A stretch of 64,000 nt of DNA from Candidatus Aalborgicola bjergmarkensis (GCA_016708725.1 JADJFE010000037.1:34511-98510); one strand, 5' to 3'. Counted from the first letter of the stretch, positions 35,481-44,032 are shown. The notes: generated from the letters alone by a model not told the origin. Translations and numbers: made by a program.

Positions 35481-36136
35481 CCCGTCGCGCTCTATTAGTG
35501 GAAGGATACACCGACACCCTGTTCGTGAAGGGCGTTCTCTCTGTAATTGGTATTCTTGGAGTATCGATCACGCCGCCCAAGGAAATGGGGGCAAGCGGCA
35601 ACGGTGTTTCGAACGTAATTAGGCTGCTACCAGCAATGATTGCCAAAATCCAGAGTGGCGATTTTGACTGCTTCGGCATACTCGTTGACGCGGACTATGC
35701 CGGCATAAATGGTGGCTTTCAACAACGCAGGCAGGAAATTGAAAACATTTTGTTTCCAGCTGGATACATACGAATGCCTGCCGATCCGCTTTGCCCTTTT
35801 GGGAGCCAATACGATCATCCCACACAAATAACCATTCATTTAGGAATCTTCCCGGATCATGCAAACGATGGAATGGTCGAAGACCTGCTTGCTCAGAGTG
35901 TGACTGCTGGTCAGCAAAGTTCCCTACATTCATACGCTCAGGCATGTTTAGTGGGCCTTCCTGTCGTTCTGTACAACCAAACTCTCCATACCAAAAAGGC
36001 TGAAATACAGACACTTCTTTCTTGGCAAGCACCTCCCGGTATTGACTCGGGCATCGCAACAAAAAATGGTGTCTTTGATACGACAATGTCTCACTTTGAC
36101 AATTTTTCAAAATGGCTTCAAAAGGTCTTCCCGTAA
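35477..36136 (+). CDS. DUF3226/TOPRIM-like partner of the ATPase
   Basis: A 219-residue protein starting MTRRALLVEGYTDTLFVKGV, with the TOPRIM-type Glu (LLVEGYTD) and acidic pair (FGILVDADYAG). It is the DUF3226 arrangement, also called OLD-nuclease-like TOPRIM. The ATGA overlap with the ATPase gene indicates coupled translation. The C-terminal half (FDNFSKWLQKVFP end) is unassigned. With the upstream ATPase it reconstitutes an OLD protein split in two. In PARIS the partner is a DUF4435 TOPRIM-like effector; here the family differs. Confidence 0.8.
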   Translation: MTRRALLVEGYTDTLFVKGVLSVIGILGVSITPPKEMGASGNGVSNVIRLLPAMIAKIQSGDFDCFGILVDADYAGINGGFQQRRQEIENILFPAGYIRMPADPLCPFGSQYDHPTQITIHLGIFPDHANDGMVEDLLAQSVTAGQQSSLHSYAQACLVGLPVVLYNQTLHTKKAEIQTLLSWQAPPGIDSGIATKNGVFDTTMSHFDNFSKWLQKVFP

Positions 36137-36188
36137 AGTAGATTCGACCGCCAATTAAAAATATTGCGACCAGAATATGACTCGCATT

Positions 36189-36240
36189 ATTTGGTCCGAT
36201 TGACTACACCAATTTGAAGCCGCAGTTGCGCGGACCAAAT
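36189..36240. repeat. Perfect 10-bp inverted repeat after the ATPase operon
   Basis: ATTTGGTCCG at 36189-36198 and its complement CGGACCAAAT at 36231-36240, 32 bp apart. No T run follows, so it is not a clear terminator. It may be an operator or the end of a lost mobile element. A 'aaaaaagggggccgggctcg' REP-like segment follows directly. Confidence 0.5.
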
Positions 36241-36336
36241 TAACGAAAAAAAGGGGGCCGGGCTCGCTTTATTAAGCCGCGCCGCCGAGCAAGGTTATTT
36301 GGTGCTCAGCGGGACAAGCATGTGCTAACCCCAAAG

Positions 36337-36396
36337 GGTATACAGCACGTCCCTTGGGGCATCCGGATTGCAACCTGGGGGCAAAGCGCTGCCTTT
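36337..36396 (-). pseudogene. FKBP isomerase gene fragment (copy 2)
   Basis: Sixty bp matching the isomerase gene near 49657-49715 and the copy-1 fragment at 25757-25816, ending at the same 'gctgcctttcagaac' junction. It is shorter on its left side. Between 36137 and 36336 nothing codes. It shows the border module of the island was duplicated together with the MITE. Confidence 0.8.
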
Positions 36397-36502
36397 CAGA
36401 ACTGCGAAACTGTGCAGCTCTTTGGCAACCTGCTTGTGACAGGCTCCGGGATACACCCATCCAGGACCAAATCCAATCGCTCCTGATCGCTCCTGATACA
36501 AG
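36397..36502. repeat. MITE upstream module, copy 2
   Basis: Same block as 25817-25920, including both 'cgctcctgat' units. It runs straight into the third MITE. The junction FKBP fragment / module / MITE is identical in arrangement to the left border of the island. Confidence 0.8.
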
Positions 36503-36674
36503 AGCTGCTACCGCTTATCCCATAAGGCTTACAGCCCGATTTGCTATGTAAAAACACCCGAAAACGGCCCGTTTTGATGCCTCATGGCGGTTTTGACGTC
36601 GCCCTGCCCCGTTCTGAAGGGCAAAATTCAAGGCAAATCGGGCTGTACGCCTTATGGGATAAGCGGGAGTAGCT
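36503..36674. mobile_element. 172-bp MITE-like element, copy 3
   Basis: Identical in length and nearly identical in sequence to copies 1, 2, 4 and 5; right arm ends gcgggagtagct. It separates the ATPase/TOPRIM module from the first integron module. Confidence 0.88.
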
Positions 36675-36950
36675 ATGTTTTTATCAGCGTATCCATTGGT
36701 GAGAGATAAAACCAGCGATTCAGACCTGCTGTCGGGTAGGGCCGTTCCGGCGATACACCAAGAAAATCCAAAATGACACACGAGCGGTCAAACGGGCGGT
36801 GAGACAGACCATTTCGACTGCCAAACCGAGGATCGCCCGAGGATCGCAATGTGCCAAAACGGGGATTCTGAGGATGGGTCAGGATGCGATACTTGGGGTC
36901 GTGCGGTTGGATTTCCTACCCGCTTTTGCGCAGGTCCAGTGGAATGATTG
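36675..36950. repeat. Post-MITE segment, copy 2, ending in half an attC
   Basis: Repeat of 33975-34235 that continues further, through 'cgcttttgcgcaggtccagt' into an integron attC half-site. The same longer form occurs at 44979-45254. No gene is visible. The internal frame is broken by a stop. Confidence 0.75.
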
Positions 36951-37010
36951 GTTAGGCACCGGTCATACCTCGTTGCGGAAGAAGATGCTCACGCTGGGGA
37001 TTCAAAGACC
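36951..37010 (-). pseudogene. Scar of an integron cassette (3' end of the zinc-ribbon gene)
   Basis: Sixty bp identical to 45255-45313. On the minus strand it encodes the last ~17 residues (LNPQREHLLPQRGMTGA) and stop of the cassette gene at 45256-45912, the stop lying in the attC core GCCTAAC. The rest of that gene is absent here. The ancestral terminal cassette was therefore the same in both integron modules and has been mostly deleted in this one. Confidence 0.8.
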
Positions 37011-37061
37011 CGCGAAGCGGCAACCTGCTGCTGCGTGTCCGCGACGAGCAACCTGTTAAAC
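37011..37061 (-). other. Partial attC-like site after brnA
   Basis: On the minus strand the brnA stop (TAA, 37056) overlaps a core site GTTTAAC (37055-37061). A small stem (ccgcgaagcgg) and a 'gcgtgtccgcgacgag' segment follow. The distal core is missing because the sequence breaks into the cassette scar at 37010. It is an incomplete attC. Confidence 0.45.
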
Positions 37062-37310
37062 CGAAGCGTCACGGAACGCCCTCAAGACTGCGTTGATGCG
37101 GGTCTGATAGCCAGTCCCTTGCGCCTTGAACCATTCAAGAACGTCTTGATCCACTCTCAACGAAATAGATGCTTTAGCAGGTAGCGGCTTCAACCCTTTG
37201 CGAACCAAACCGCGAACAATATGCTTCACGTCCGCCTCCGGGTGTTCGGACGTGGCTCTGGTATCGCCCGCGCCGGACGTCAGGTGTGCCCAATCAGTTT
37301 TGGATTTCAT
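37056..37310 (-). CDS. brnA: BrnA-type antitoxin
   Basis: An 84-residue protein (MKSKTDWAHLTSG ... KASISLRVDQDVLEWFKAQGTGYQTRINAVLRAF). The C-terminal ribbon-helix-helix is the BrnA signature. The start at 37310 overlaps the end of the toxin frame, as in normal brnTA operons where toxin precedes antitoxin. The antitoxin looks complete although its toxin is 5'-truncated. Confidence 0.85.
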   Translation of the reverse strand: MKSKTDWAHLTSGAGDTRATSEHPEADVKHIVRGLVRKGLKPLPAKASISLRVDQDVLEWFKAQGTGYQTRINAVLRAFRDASV

Positions 37311-37503
37311 CGAAGTAGATTTGCGACTCGCGCTTGGTAGCTTTTCGGAACGAGATGACGCGGATTTCATGTTCACTCTCCGTATGTACGACTGAAACAG
37401 GGATGCCAGCGAGCAAGCCCAGCGTAACGAAGCGTTGCTCGCCGTAGGAGAAACGGTCATCCTCGAACGTAAATGTCACGCCTTCAAAAACGCTCGCGGC
37501 ATG
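37294..37503 (-). pseudogene. brnT: 5'-truncated BrnT toxin
   Basis: The frame AASVFEGVTFTFEDDRFSYG ... VVHTESEHEIRVISFRKATKRE matches the BrnT ribonuclease fold from about residue 20 onward. It is preceded by a stop codon at 37504-37506. The N-terminal segment with the usual KHGVSFE motif is gone. A GTG at 37479 could start a 61-residue product. Toxin activity is unlikely. Confidence 0.8.
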
Positions 37504-37562
37504 TTACCGGCTGTCTAATAGCGCGCAAATTTGGCGGAGTTTTTCAAGCGCTGGTGCACAAA

Positions 37563-37590
37563 CAAAAAGGGCCTTGTCGGCCCTTAGTTA
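37563..37590 (-). terminator. Intrinsic terminator downstream of the IS21 genes
   Basis: On the minus strand AAGGGCC-GACAA-GGCCCTT followed by TTTGTTTG forms a GC-rich 7-bp hairpin with a T run. It sits 26 bp beyond the stop of the 78-residue gene, ending the istA-istB-small ORF transcript. Confidence 0.7.
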
Positions 37591-37615
37591 TTGGTTCAGA
37601 AAACAATAGTTGAGA

Positions 37616-37852
37616 TCAGAATGGCACCCCATCATCATCGTCTGAGTAAACAGGCTTGAATCGAGTGATACGTGTGGCTTTCTGGTGCGCATGTAGTTTG
37701 TCCTGATAACGGCTGTGAATCACATGCAGCAAGTCCTCCAACAACTCTGCAACGGCCGCTGCCTGCTCAGTGCTCCAGTCATTGTCGATGGTCATGAACA
37801 GACCGGATTGTCGCCCTGAAGGCAATTGCATATGTTTTGTAACGCGCTTCAT
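37616..37852 (-). CDS. Small acidic-tailed protein coupled to istB
   Basis: A 78-residue protein (MKRVTKHMQLPSGRQSGLFM ... AELLEDLLHVIHSRYQDKL ... VYSDDDDGVPF). Its ATG overlaps the istB stop (ATGA), so it is a third gene of this IS21-type element rather than an independent gene. Unlike istA and istB it is not frameshifted. Family not recognised; a role in transposition or target choice is only a guess. Confidence 0.6.
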   Translation of the reverse strand: MKRVTKHMQLPSGRQSGLFMTIDNDWSTEQAAAVAELLEDLLHVIHSRYQDKLHAHQKATRITRFKPVYSDDDDGVPF

Positions 37853-38601
37853 GATTTAGCCTTTCTGCGTTTGGCTGCCATATCTGTGGATCGTGCCTGT
37901 GCCTCCTTGAGACGATAGGATTCGCCCTCGATGCCAATCACCTCAGAGTGATGCACCAGGCGGTCAACCAAGGACACCACACAAGCGGCATTGGGAAAGA
38001 CATCCCCCAGTCGGCAAACGCCTTATTGGTGGTCACAATCGTGCTCTTGGACTCATAGCGACGGTTGATCAACTCGAAGAGCAAGTCGGCATGCCGGTTT
38101 GAGTATGAGAGGTAGCCGATCTCATCAATCACCAACAAATCCGGATTGACGTAATGACGCAAACGCCTGCGTAGCGCCGCATCACTGTCCATGGCAGCCA
38201 ACTCCCCAACATCTCTCCTGCAGTGGTGAAGCGCACCGTAAAACCCTGAACCAGAGCCTGATAAGCCACATTTTTTGCCAGCATTGACTTGCCCACGCCA
38301 TTGTTACCGCGCAATATCACGTTGACGGATTGCGCCATGAACTCCAGCGTCATCAAAGCCTCGATGGCTGCGCGATCACATTGTTTGGGCCACTTCCAGT
38401 CAAAGTCCGCTAGTGCCTTGAATCGCCCGATGCGTGCGTCATTCAGGCGTCGCTCAAGGCTGCGCTGGGTACGTGCGTGCTCCTCCCAGTCCAGCAGACT
38501 TGGCAGCCAGGGGCATCGGCCAGTTCTGACCAATGTTCCAGCACACCGTGTAGGCGTAGATTTTTGGCTCGCGTGAACAAAGCATCATTTTTGGGATCCA
38601 T
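37851..38601 (-). pseudogene. istB: IS21-family istB with several frameshifts
   Basis: The frame from 38601 (DALFTRAKNLRLHGVLEHW) shifts near 38500 into WEEHARTQRSLERRLNDARI ... ILRGNNGVGKSMLAKNVA (Walker A). It then shifts near 38205 into AAMDSDAALRRRL ... LLVIDEIGYLSYSNRHADLLF (Walker B), and again near 38000. At least three frame changes mean no functional AAA+ helper. The 3' end overlaps the 78-residue gene. Confidence 0.85.
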
Positions 38602-38633
38602 CGTTGTCGCCCCTTGATGTTTCTGGTTGGGAA

Positions 38634-40173
38634 TCAGTGTTGTTTAATTGGTCGTAATTTTTTCAATGGGTGGGGGTGGATCACCGCGTCACGCAGTCGA
38701 ACGTTTTCACTGAGTTGCACGACCACCGGCGCAGGGGCTTGCTGGGCTTGGCGCTGTGCCTCCAGCGCCAGACGAACTGCATTGGGGTGGGGTACCTTGC
38801 GTTGCAGTGCGTTCAGAACGGCCGTTTGCACCTGGTCGGCACCGTAGCGATCAAGCAATCGCAGCAGCGCTGCAGTGATAGCGCCCAGGTGTTCACCTTT
38901 GGCTGCGGCCTGTGTGAGTAACTCCACGCTGGCAGGTACGGCCTGCTGCAAACGATTCATACCACGCTGGGCGTGCGCTGCGGCTTTTCTCTCAACCAGG
39001 TCTTTGATGTGTGATTCAATCTCGATTTGCTGACCCTTGTCATAGCTGCGAGCGTGGATGGCCACCACCGTCTGGGCATCCAGAATACGCACCGTTTTGG
39101 TATCAGCAAGCACCGTGAGCGTTTTGCGCACATGGGTGTGCGGTACCGAATAGTCATTGAGGTCAAAGCGAACATACGGGGTTTTCCGACCTTGACCACC
39201 ACACGCTCTTCCACCGGATAGGGGTTGGCAGGCAATTGCAGAAGGCGTGGCACCTCCTGGGAAAAGGCCTGTGCTACCGTCATGGTTTTGTCTTGCGGAC
39301 AAGCCCGATCACTGGCAGTTCCATTGATCCACGCATCGGCCTGGGCATTGAGGTCATCCAGATCGGTAAATGTACGTGCGGCAAAGAAGTTGTCACGGAT
39401 ATAGCGAATGGCGCGTTCGACACGCCCCTTCTCATTCCCTCTGGCCACGGCCACCGGGCGCGGTTCGAAGTGGTAGTGGGCGGCAAAATCCAGTAGTGCT
39501 GGTGAGAATCGAATGGCATCACCCTGGCGCTCCAACACGGCGCTTTTGAGATTGTCATACAGCAGTATCCTGGGCACACCACCCCAGGACTGGAACGCCT
39601 GGACATGGCCACGCAAAAAACTCTCCATACGCGCATCCAGGAGAAACGCAAAAAAATACGCCGTGACCAGGACAGCACGGCCACGAAGGCCATCAAAGGC
39701 CGTTTGGCTTTGCCGATTTGCAGGTGGCCAAAGTGGCCCCAGTCAATCTGAGCTTGTTCGCCGATAAGGGTAACCAAACGCAGATACGCCTCGGGCAAGG
39801 GTCTGGGTCGATGCTGGGCGATGAGGTGGCGAAAATGATCTGGGCCACCTTGGTAGCCACGCACTGTGACCATGGCGTACAGCCGGCTGGCCCTGAGATC
39901 GGGAAACTTCTTCAAGGTCTCAAGAACGAACGGCAAATAGGCATCGATGTTTGATGCGCGCACAGTTCCGATGCGGGGCAAGCCCGCTTGGCGCAAGACC
40001 GTATCGACCGTGGCGTGGTGCACCTCGAGTCGGCGAGCAATGGTGCCGGTTGGCCACTTCTCTGCACGGTAATAACGCAATACCTTGGCTCTGAGTTCAG
40101 GGTCACGGGCATGGTGTGCTTCCTTGTGTGGGGTTGAACGACGGATGCGACGGCGTAAAAAGTCGATACGCAC
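38634..40173 (-). pseudogene. istA: IS21-family istA transposase with frameshifts
   Basis: Three consecutive frames make up one IstA. 40173-39650 carries the HTH (LRYYRAEKWPTGTIARRLEV) and the DDE core beginning (QIDWGHFGHLQIG). 39628-39200 carries LLYDNLKSAVLERQGDAIRF and ARGNEKGRVERAIRYIRDNF with the catalytic D and E. 39190-38634 carries the C-terminal domain ending KLRPIKQH. Two frameshifts inactivate it. Confidence 0.88.
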
Positions 40174-40243
40174 AAATTCAGCGCAGCTGCTTTGACAGAA
40201 ATGACACTGCCAGAGCCGCTAGGCACATCGACTTTGATTGCAC

Positions 40244-40516
40244 TCACATCCGCGTCCAGTAGAGCAAATGCTGTGGGGGTGGGAACCCTGATGCGTCACT
40301 TTTTTTTGTGTTTTGCCCTCCAGCGCTGCTGTCGCCGAGCATGGGCGTGGCGACCACGTCTGCTACTTTGGTAGCGTTTTCCTGCCTCGCGTACGCAGCG
40401 TGCCCGCTGTGTCGATGCCAGTCTTTGCAGTAGCGATTACCACGATCACAACGGCTGCATATGAGCACCAGGATGCTGCAACGAGCACACAAGTAACGCC
40501 TTGCGGGAGGTTCCAT
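40244..40516 (-). CDS. Cysteine-rich small protein upstream of istA
   Basis: Frame MEPPARRYLCARCSILVLICSRCDRGNRYC ... with paired CxxC motifs, a type often found next to transposase genes in Proteobacteria. It ends KKSDASGFPPPQHLLYW. It may be intact or a fragment. Start uncertain (40516 or 40552). No function is assigned. Confidence 0.4.
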   Translation of the reverse strand: MEPPARRYLCARCSILVLICSRCDRGNRYCKDWHRHSGHAAYARQENATKVADVVATPMLGDSSAGGQNTKKSDASGFPPPQHLLYWTRM

Positions 40517-40560
40517 CGCCAAAAAGTGGCCGACGGGGGTTGGGCAGGACAATGCCTAGA

Positions 40561-41021
40561 GTTTCGTGACATACTGACACTGGCAACGTCGCCCTCCCCG
40601 GGCTCGGGGCACGACATCGGTTTGAACTTTCGACGTTATTGGCTGATGTCGTGCCTGCTTCGAGCTTTTTTACGGCAAGCTCGTTTCTACTCCCTCCCGG
40701 ATTGCTTGGCTAGTGCATCCCAAGCCTTGCCTCAAACGCAAATCACAACACCACATCCCGAGAATTGCGCCGCCACGCCATGGGGTCTTGAAACTCGCCC
40801 TTCGGGCTCCTTTCAAGCCCCCCATGGCGTGCAAATCCGTAGTTCTGCGCAATACCTCTGCCGCCAGATTGACGCGCATTCCGGCAGCCATTCACACGGC
40901 ATCCAGGAAGTCAAGGCCATGGGCTTTGATGTTTGCTGCACGTTTCGTTTCAGACCAAGTGAACTCCATACGCTAAGTGTATATACAAAACGTATTGGCA
41001 GCAAGCGATATTTCTTCTACG
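40561..41021. other. Region without a confident gene between IS21 remnant and attC
   Basis: No convincing coding frame in either strand. It holds an imperfect long hairpin around 40785-40840 (cgccatgggg ... cccatggcg). It lies on the cassette side of the attC at 41022, so it may be a non-coding cassette or one eroded by the IS21 element. Confidence 0.4.
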
Positions 41022-41079
41022 GTTTAACGTCGGAATTCAGCCGACGCTGAAAGCGGTCGGATGGAACGACTGGTTATGC
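41022..41079 (-). other. Integron attC site, cassette A3
   Basis: A 58-bp imperfect palindrome with cores GTTTAAC (41022) and GTTATGC (41073). Inner arms are 'tcggaattcagccgacgctg' and 'gcggtcggatggaacgac'. The antitoxin stop TAA overlaps the right core, as normal for the end of a cassette gene read on the minus strand. Confidence 0.7.
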
Positions 41080-41344
41080 ATCCGCTGCTTCGAAAGCAGC
41101 TACTGCTACCGGACGATTGACTGCAACGGATTTTCGAAGAGCCTTGATGCGCTCAATTTCGTGCATGGTTTGGGAAGAAAAATAGGACTCGCCACAGTTT
41201 TGGCACGACCACAACGGAATCGCTTCGATAATCAGCAAGGCAGCCCCTTTTCCAAAGCTGCGAGTGACGTGCTTTAGCTGCAAAGACACACTTCCACAGT
41301 GGGCGCAGTGATGCTCAACCGAGGTAAACGGTAATGACAACGAG
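41074..41344 (-). CDS. YgiT-type zinc-finger antitoxin in a cassette
   Basis: Frame with CAHCG ... CQNCGESYFSSQTMHEIERIK, the N-terminal zinc-binding part of YgiT/MqsA-like antitoxins that pair with DUF4258 toxins. It overlaps the toxin end. No ATG is available nearby, so a TTG at about 41344 is the likely start; the longer frame to 41544 reads through the toxin and is rejected. It ends in VAAFEAADA at the attC. Confidence 0.7.
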
Positions 41345-41596
41345 CTTGCCTGTGAATCCAAGCTTAACGACTGTTTCGGCTGCCGAACCGTCGATCGCGA
41401 TGCCGGCGATGATGGATTTGACTTCGCGGGTTTGGGCATCGCGTTGACGTGCAATGACTTGCCCCGTGAGGACGATGTTTTCAAGATCAAGGATTGTGAG
41501 GTTGTCATCTTCAAGCTCCTCAGCCGCGTGGGTTGAAACAACATAATTCAGTGTGCGAACCAAATGGCGAAAGTGACTGATTGTAGTTTGGGCCAT
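41315..41596 (-). CDS. DUF4258 toxin-like cassette protein
   Basis: A 93-residue protein (FRHLVRTLNYVVSTHAAEELEDDNLTILDLENIVL ... GKLVVITVYLG) with the H-A-x-x-E pattern and terminal hydrophobic strand of DUF4258 toxins. It is the first gene of a two-gene toxin-antitoxin cassette between attC sites at 41022 and 41640. Such modules stabilise cassette arrays. Confidence 0.75.
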   Translation of the reverse strand: MAQTTISHFRHLVRTLNYVVSTHAAEELEDDNLTILDLENIVLTGQVIARQRDAQTREVKSIIAGIAIDGSAAETVVKLGFTGKLVVITVYLG

Positions 41597-41639
41597 GTCT
41601 CATAGTGTACGGAACTGCGCGCACGACCGGAATAAGGAT

Positions 41640-41753
41640 GCATAACGTTGGAGTTGACCGGCACGCAGGGGCATTGCGCCGAGAAGTGTATGCTCACGTG
41701 CACGCCTCTCGGCGCAATGCCCCTGCGTGTCCGTGTCGAATGACCTGTTAGGA
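41640..41753 (-). other. Integron attC site, cassette A2
   Basis: A 114-bp near-perfect palindrome: cores GCATAAC (41640) and GTTAGGA (41747), with arms gcaggggcattgcgccgag and ctcggcgcaatgcccctgc flanking a ~20-bp loop. It is the clearest attC in the window and the longest stem. Confidence 0.9.
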
Positions 41754-41810
41754 CGCACTCCCCCACGCAGTAGCCGATTGACCACCACGCCGTGCGAATT
41801 GGTCGCCAAT

Positions 41811-42647
41811 CTAGGCGTCATCGGGCCTCGACTTGGCACGTGAGTACCTTTCAAAACCCGGGAAAATCTCGAAGTAACTGTCCGGGAAGTGGGCTTCGAA
41901 CTCGTGAAACTTTGGTGAGGTGCGAAGCCGACCGTGCGCTCGTGTGACCGCCTCTCGCGAAACAGCGCTCCGAGCGATGGTATTCGCATCGCTATTCAAC
42001 GCATGCACTATTCCCGCAGCGTAATCGGCGAGTAGCAGAAGAGGCTCGGATTCCTCGCTTGTCAGAAGGGGCGCAGTAGCCTCGTGAAAGATTCCAAGCG
42101 AGTTCATTTTCGGCTGATGATCGTTCATCGACTGCCACGCCTCAACGAGAGCATCGCGATTCTCGTCACCTTGAATTTCATCATCGAAAATCACGCATTC
42201 TGATATGTTCAGTCGCCCCTTCCTGTCGATGATACGTGGCAATGTTCCCACCTTTACTGAATGTGCCATCGCTAACGCGGAAGCCTGGCTGAGCATCAGC
42301 ATCTTTAATGTTCCAGCCTTCAAGAACGCAATAGGTCCGCCAGCGAGCGGAGCAGTCCTAGCATGAACTTCCCGGGAATCACGCCAGAATTCCGACCATC
42401 GCGTATCGCGCTTGTCAAGCGATCCAGCAGCTATCGACCACGCCTCCTTAAGAAGCAAATCCGTCACCGCAGCAACACGATGGTCATCTGAATTTCGCCA
42501 TTTCGGGAGCCCCGCCGGAATCAACGACCTTATCCTCTTTACAGAGCCCGATGGCAAGCAGATTGAAGCGACTGTAAGCTTGTCAGCGTTCAGCGCTTTC
42601 TCAGACACTTGGCCGGCGATGTCGGACACTGACGTGATCGCAACCAT
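41811..42647 (-). CDS. Hypothetical cassette protein
   Basis: A 278-residue protein (MVAITSVSDIAGQVSEKAL ... ECVIFDDEIQGDENRDALVEAW ... LLLADYAAGIVHALNSD). The pattern of an N-terminal DxS-like segment and a late D-x-A-A-G motif recalls DUF3800-type RNase H-fold proteins, but this is tentative. The ATG at 42647 lies 12 bp inside the attC boundary; an earlier ATG overlaps the attC core and is rejected. It ends 58 bp before the next attC. Confidence 0.65.
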   Translation of the reverse strand: MVAITSVSDIAGQVSEKALNADKLTVASICLPSGSVKRIRSLIPAGLPKWRNSDDHRVAAVTDLLLKEAWSIAAGSLDKRDTRWSEFWRDSREVHARTAPLAGGPIAFLKAGTLKMLMLSQASALAMAHSVKVGTLPRIIDRKGRLNISECVIFDDEIQGDENRDALVEAWQSMNDHQPKMNSLGIFHEATAPLLTSEESEPLLLLADYAAGIVHALNSDANTIARSAVSREAVTRAHGRLRTSPKFHEFEAHFPDSYFEIFPGFERYSRAKSRPDDA

Positions 42648-42658
42648 GGGTGAACTGC

Positions 42659-42746
42659 GTCCTAACGTCAAAGCTGCCCGACACGCAGCATGTGCCGCGA
42701 AGCGGCATTCTGCCGCTGGGTGTCCGTGCCGAGCGAAATGTTAGGC
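42659..42746 (-). other. Integron attC site, cassette A1
   Basis: An 88-bp palindrome with cores GTCCTAAC (42659) and GTTAGGC (42740). Arms are agctgcccgacacgcagca and ctgggtgtccgtgccgagc, with a central ccgcgaagcgg stem. It closely resembles the site at 46589-46675. Confidence 0.9.
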
Positions 42747-42791
42747 ACCGGCGTGGCGCCAGAAGAGATTGGTTTCGACATAGTGTGCGGT

Positions 42792-43088
42792 TCAGGAGCC
42801 GTACTTTCCGTAGCAAAGGAAGGCAAGGATGACACCGACGACAAGCCAAAACTCCCAGGTGCGGTGCGTAAAGCGCTTGCGCAACAGGCGCTTGGCGAAC
42901 GCTTCGTTGCGCTCGAGAGTTTCATTGACCTCTGCAAACACGCTCTGAGCGCGTGCGTGGGTATCTTCAAACTTCTTGGCAGTGGAAAGATAGGCTTCCT
43001 TCTCTGATGGATCGACTTCCTTCGCTGCAAGTGCGCGTATTGATTCTGCAGCCTTGGCAAAGCCGTCAGACGTTTCAATCTTGGGCAT
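42792..43088 (-). CDS. Small C-terminally anchored cassette protein
   Basis: A 98-residue protein with a helical N-terminal region (AESIRALAAKEVDPSEKEAYLSTAKKFED, coiled-coil-like) and one C-terminal membrane helix (WEFWLVVGVILAFLCYGKYG). It is a first-position cassette, next to attI-A. Function unknown; tail-anchored topology is inferred. Confidence 0.75.
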   Translation of the reverse strand: MPKIETSDGFAKAAESIRALAAKEVDPSEKEAYLSTAKKFEDTHARAQSVFAEVNETLERNEAFAKRLLRKRFTHRTWEFWLVVGVILAFLCYGKYGS

Positions 43089-43098
43089 TGTTCTTCGG

Positions 43099-43147
43099 GC
43101 CTAACGTAATGTAGCCGAGCGCCTATCCTGGCATTCCCAGGTTAGAC
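43099..43147 (-). other. Integron attI site A
   Basis: The junction core GCCTAAC (43099; minus strand G-TTAGGC) is followed by a unique, non-palindromic stretch ending in GTTAGAC (43141). It lies between the first cassette and an intI start codon in opposite orientation, exactly the attI position. An almost identical copy is at 47341-47389. Confidence 0.75.
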
Positions 43148-43258
43148 GACGAAATAAACTGGGCCAGGCGGGTTCGATCAAAATAGCGCAAAGCGGCGCT
43201 ACGCCGCTTGCAGTCTACATTCGAATTGCATGTACTGTATGCAATTGCAGTGCTCGTG

Positions 43259-43388
43259 ATGTCCGCCAAACCCGTCTCCTATATTCCCTAGTCGCCCCGC
43301 TTGCTGGATCAGTTTCGGGAGGTTCTACGGTACAAACACTATAACCTGCGCACCAAGGGGGTGTGCCCGGATGGGGTGAGATTTTTTT
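43259..43388 (+). pseudogene. intI: Integron integrase 5' stub A
   Basis: Frame MSAKPVSYIP*SPRLLDQFREVLRYKHYNLRT matches the N-terminal core-binding start of IntI integrases. It contains a TAG after ten codons and diverges after about 32 residues. More than 280 residues including all catalytic residues are missing. It is divergent from the cassettes. Confidence 0.8.
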
Positions 43389-43504
43389 TGTTCGTTTTTT
43401 GTTCGTTGACAAGGACGCAACGCCCAGATGCACCATCAGCCAACGCATGGAGAACCTATGGAACTTCTATTTTGATAGCTGTATCCGCACATTTCATCAG
43501 GGGT

Positions 43505-44028
43505 TTAGCCAGATTTGCTCAATAAATCGCTGCATGCACGATAAATCAAGGCTGCGGCAATGATGCAAATCCCGAATGTACTTGTAGCGTAGATCGCTAC
43601 ACGAAACACAAGGGACGAGCCAGAGACCCCGGTAGCAAATGAAATAAGAAATGCCATGACAACCGCAAGCACTCCGCAACCCGCAAGAATGGCCAGTCTG
43701 ATGCGCTCTGCGCCCGGCTGCGTGGCCAACACCGTGGGTTGTCGGCGCAGCCAATGGGTATACACCCCGATGAGGATCGCCACACCGAGCACCGTACTGG
43801 CATGTTGCAGGATGTGGAACAGGTACAGCTCGTGGCCAGCAATGCGCGCCACAGGGATGCGAAGAATGGCAATGGATTGCACTGCATAGCCCGTCACGTG
43901 GGTGAATGCGTCCCAGATGGTATGCGTCGCAGCCCCTGCGACCAGTCCTGCCGCCTGGAGCAGGTAGGCGCGGCTTCGGTGTTGCCCGTCATGGCTTGTC
44001 GCGCGCTGGATCGCATCGCGATGCGGTT
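43505..44028 (-). pseudogene. 5'-truncated DUF4184 membrane protein gene
   Basis: Nearly identical to the 3' two thirds of the intact gene at 47746-48516 (HTIWDAFTHVTGYAVQSIAI ... IYRACSDLLSKSG). Homology ends near 44028, where the sequence 'cgatgcggttgt' jumps directly to the mqsA-like remnant, deleting the start. Confidence 0.88.
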
Positions 44029-44032
44029 GTTT

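Noticed and set aside
40313..41050. 245-codon plus-strand frame between IS21 and the attC
   Set aside because: It crosses the cysteine-rich frame, a hairpin and the attC palindrome (ending GLTSEFSRR, a common attC translation), so it is not a gene.
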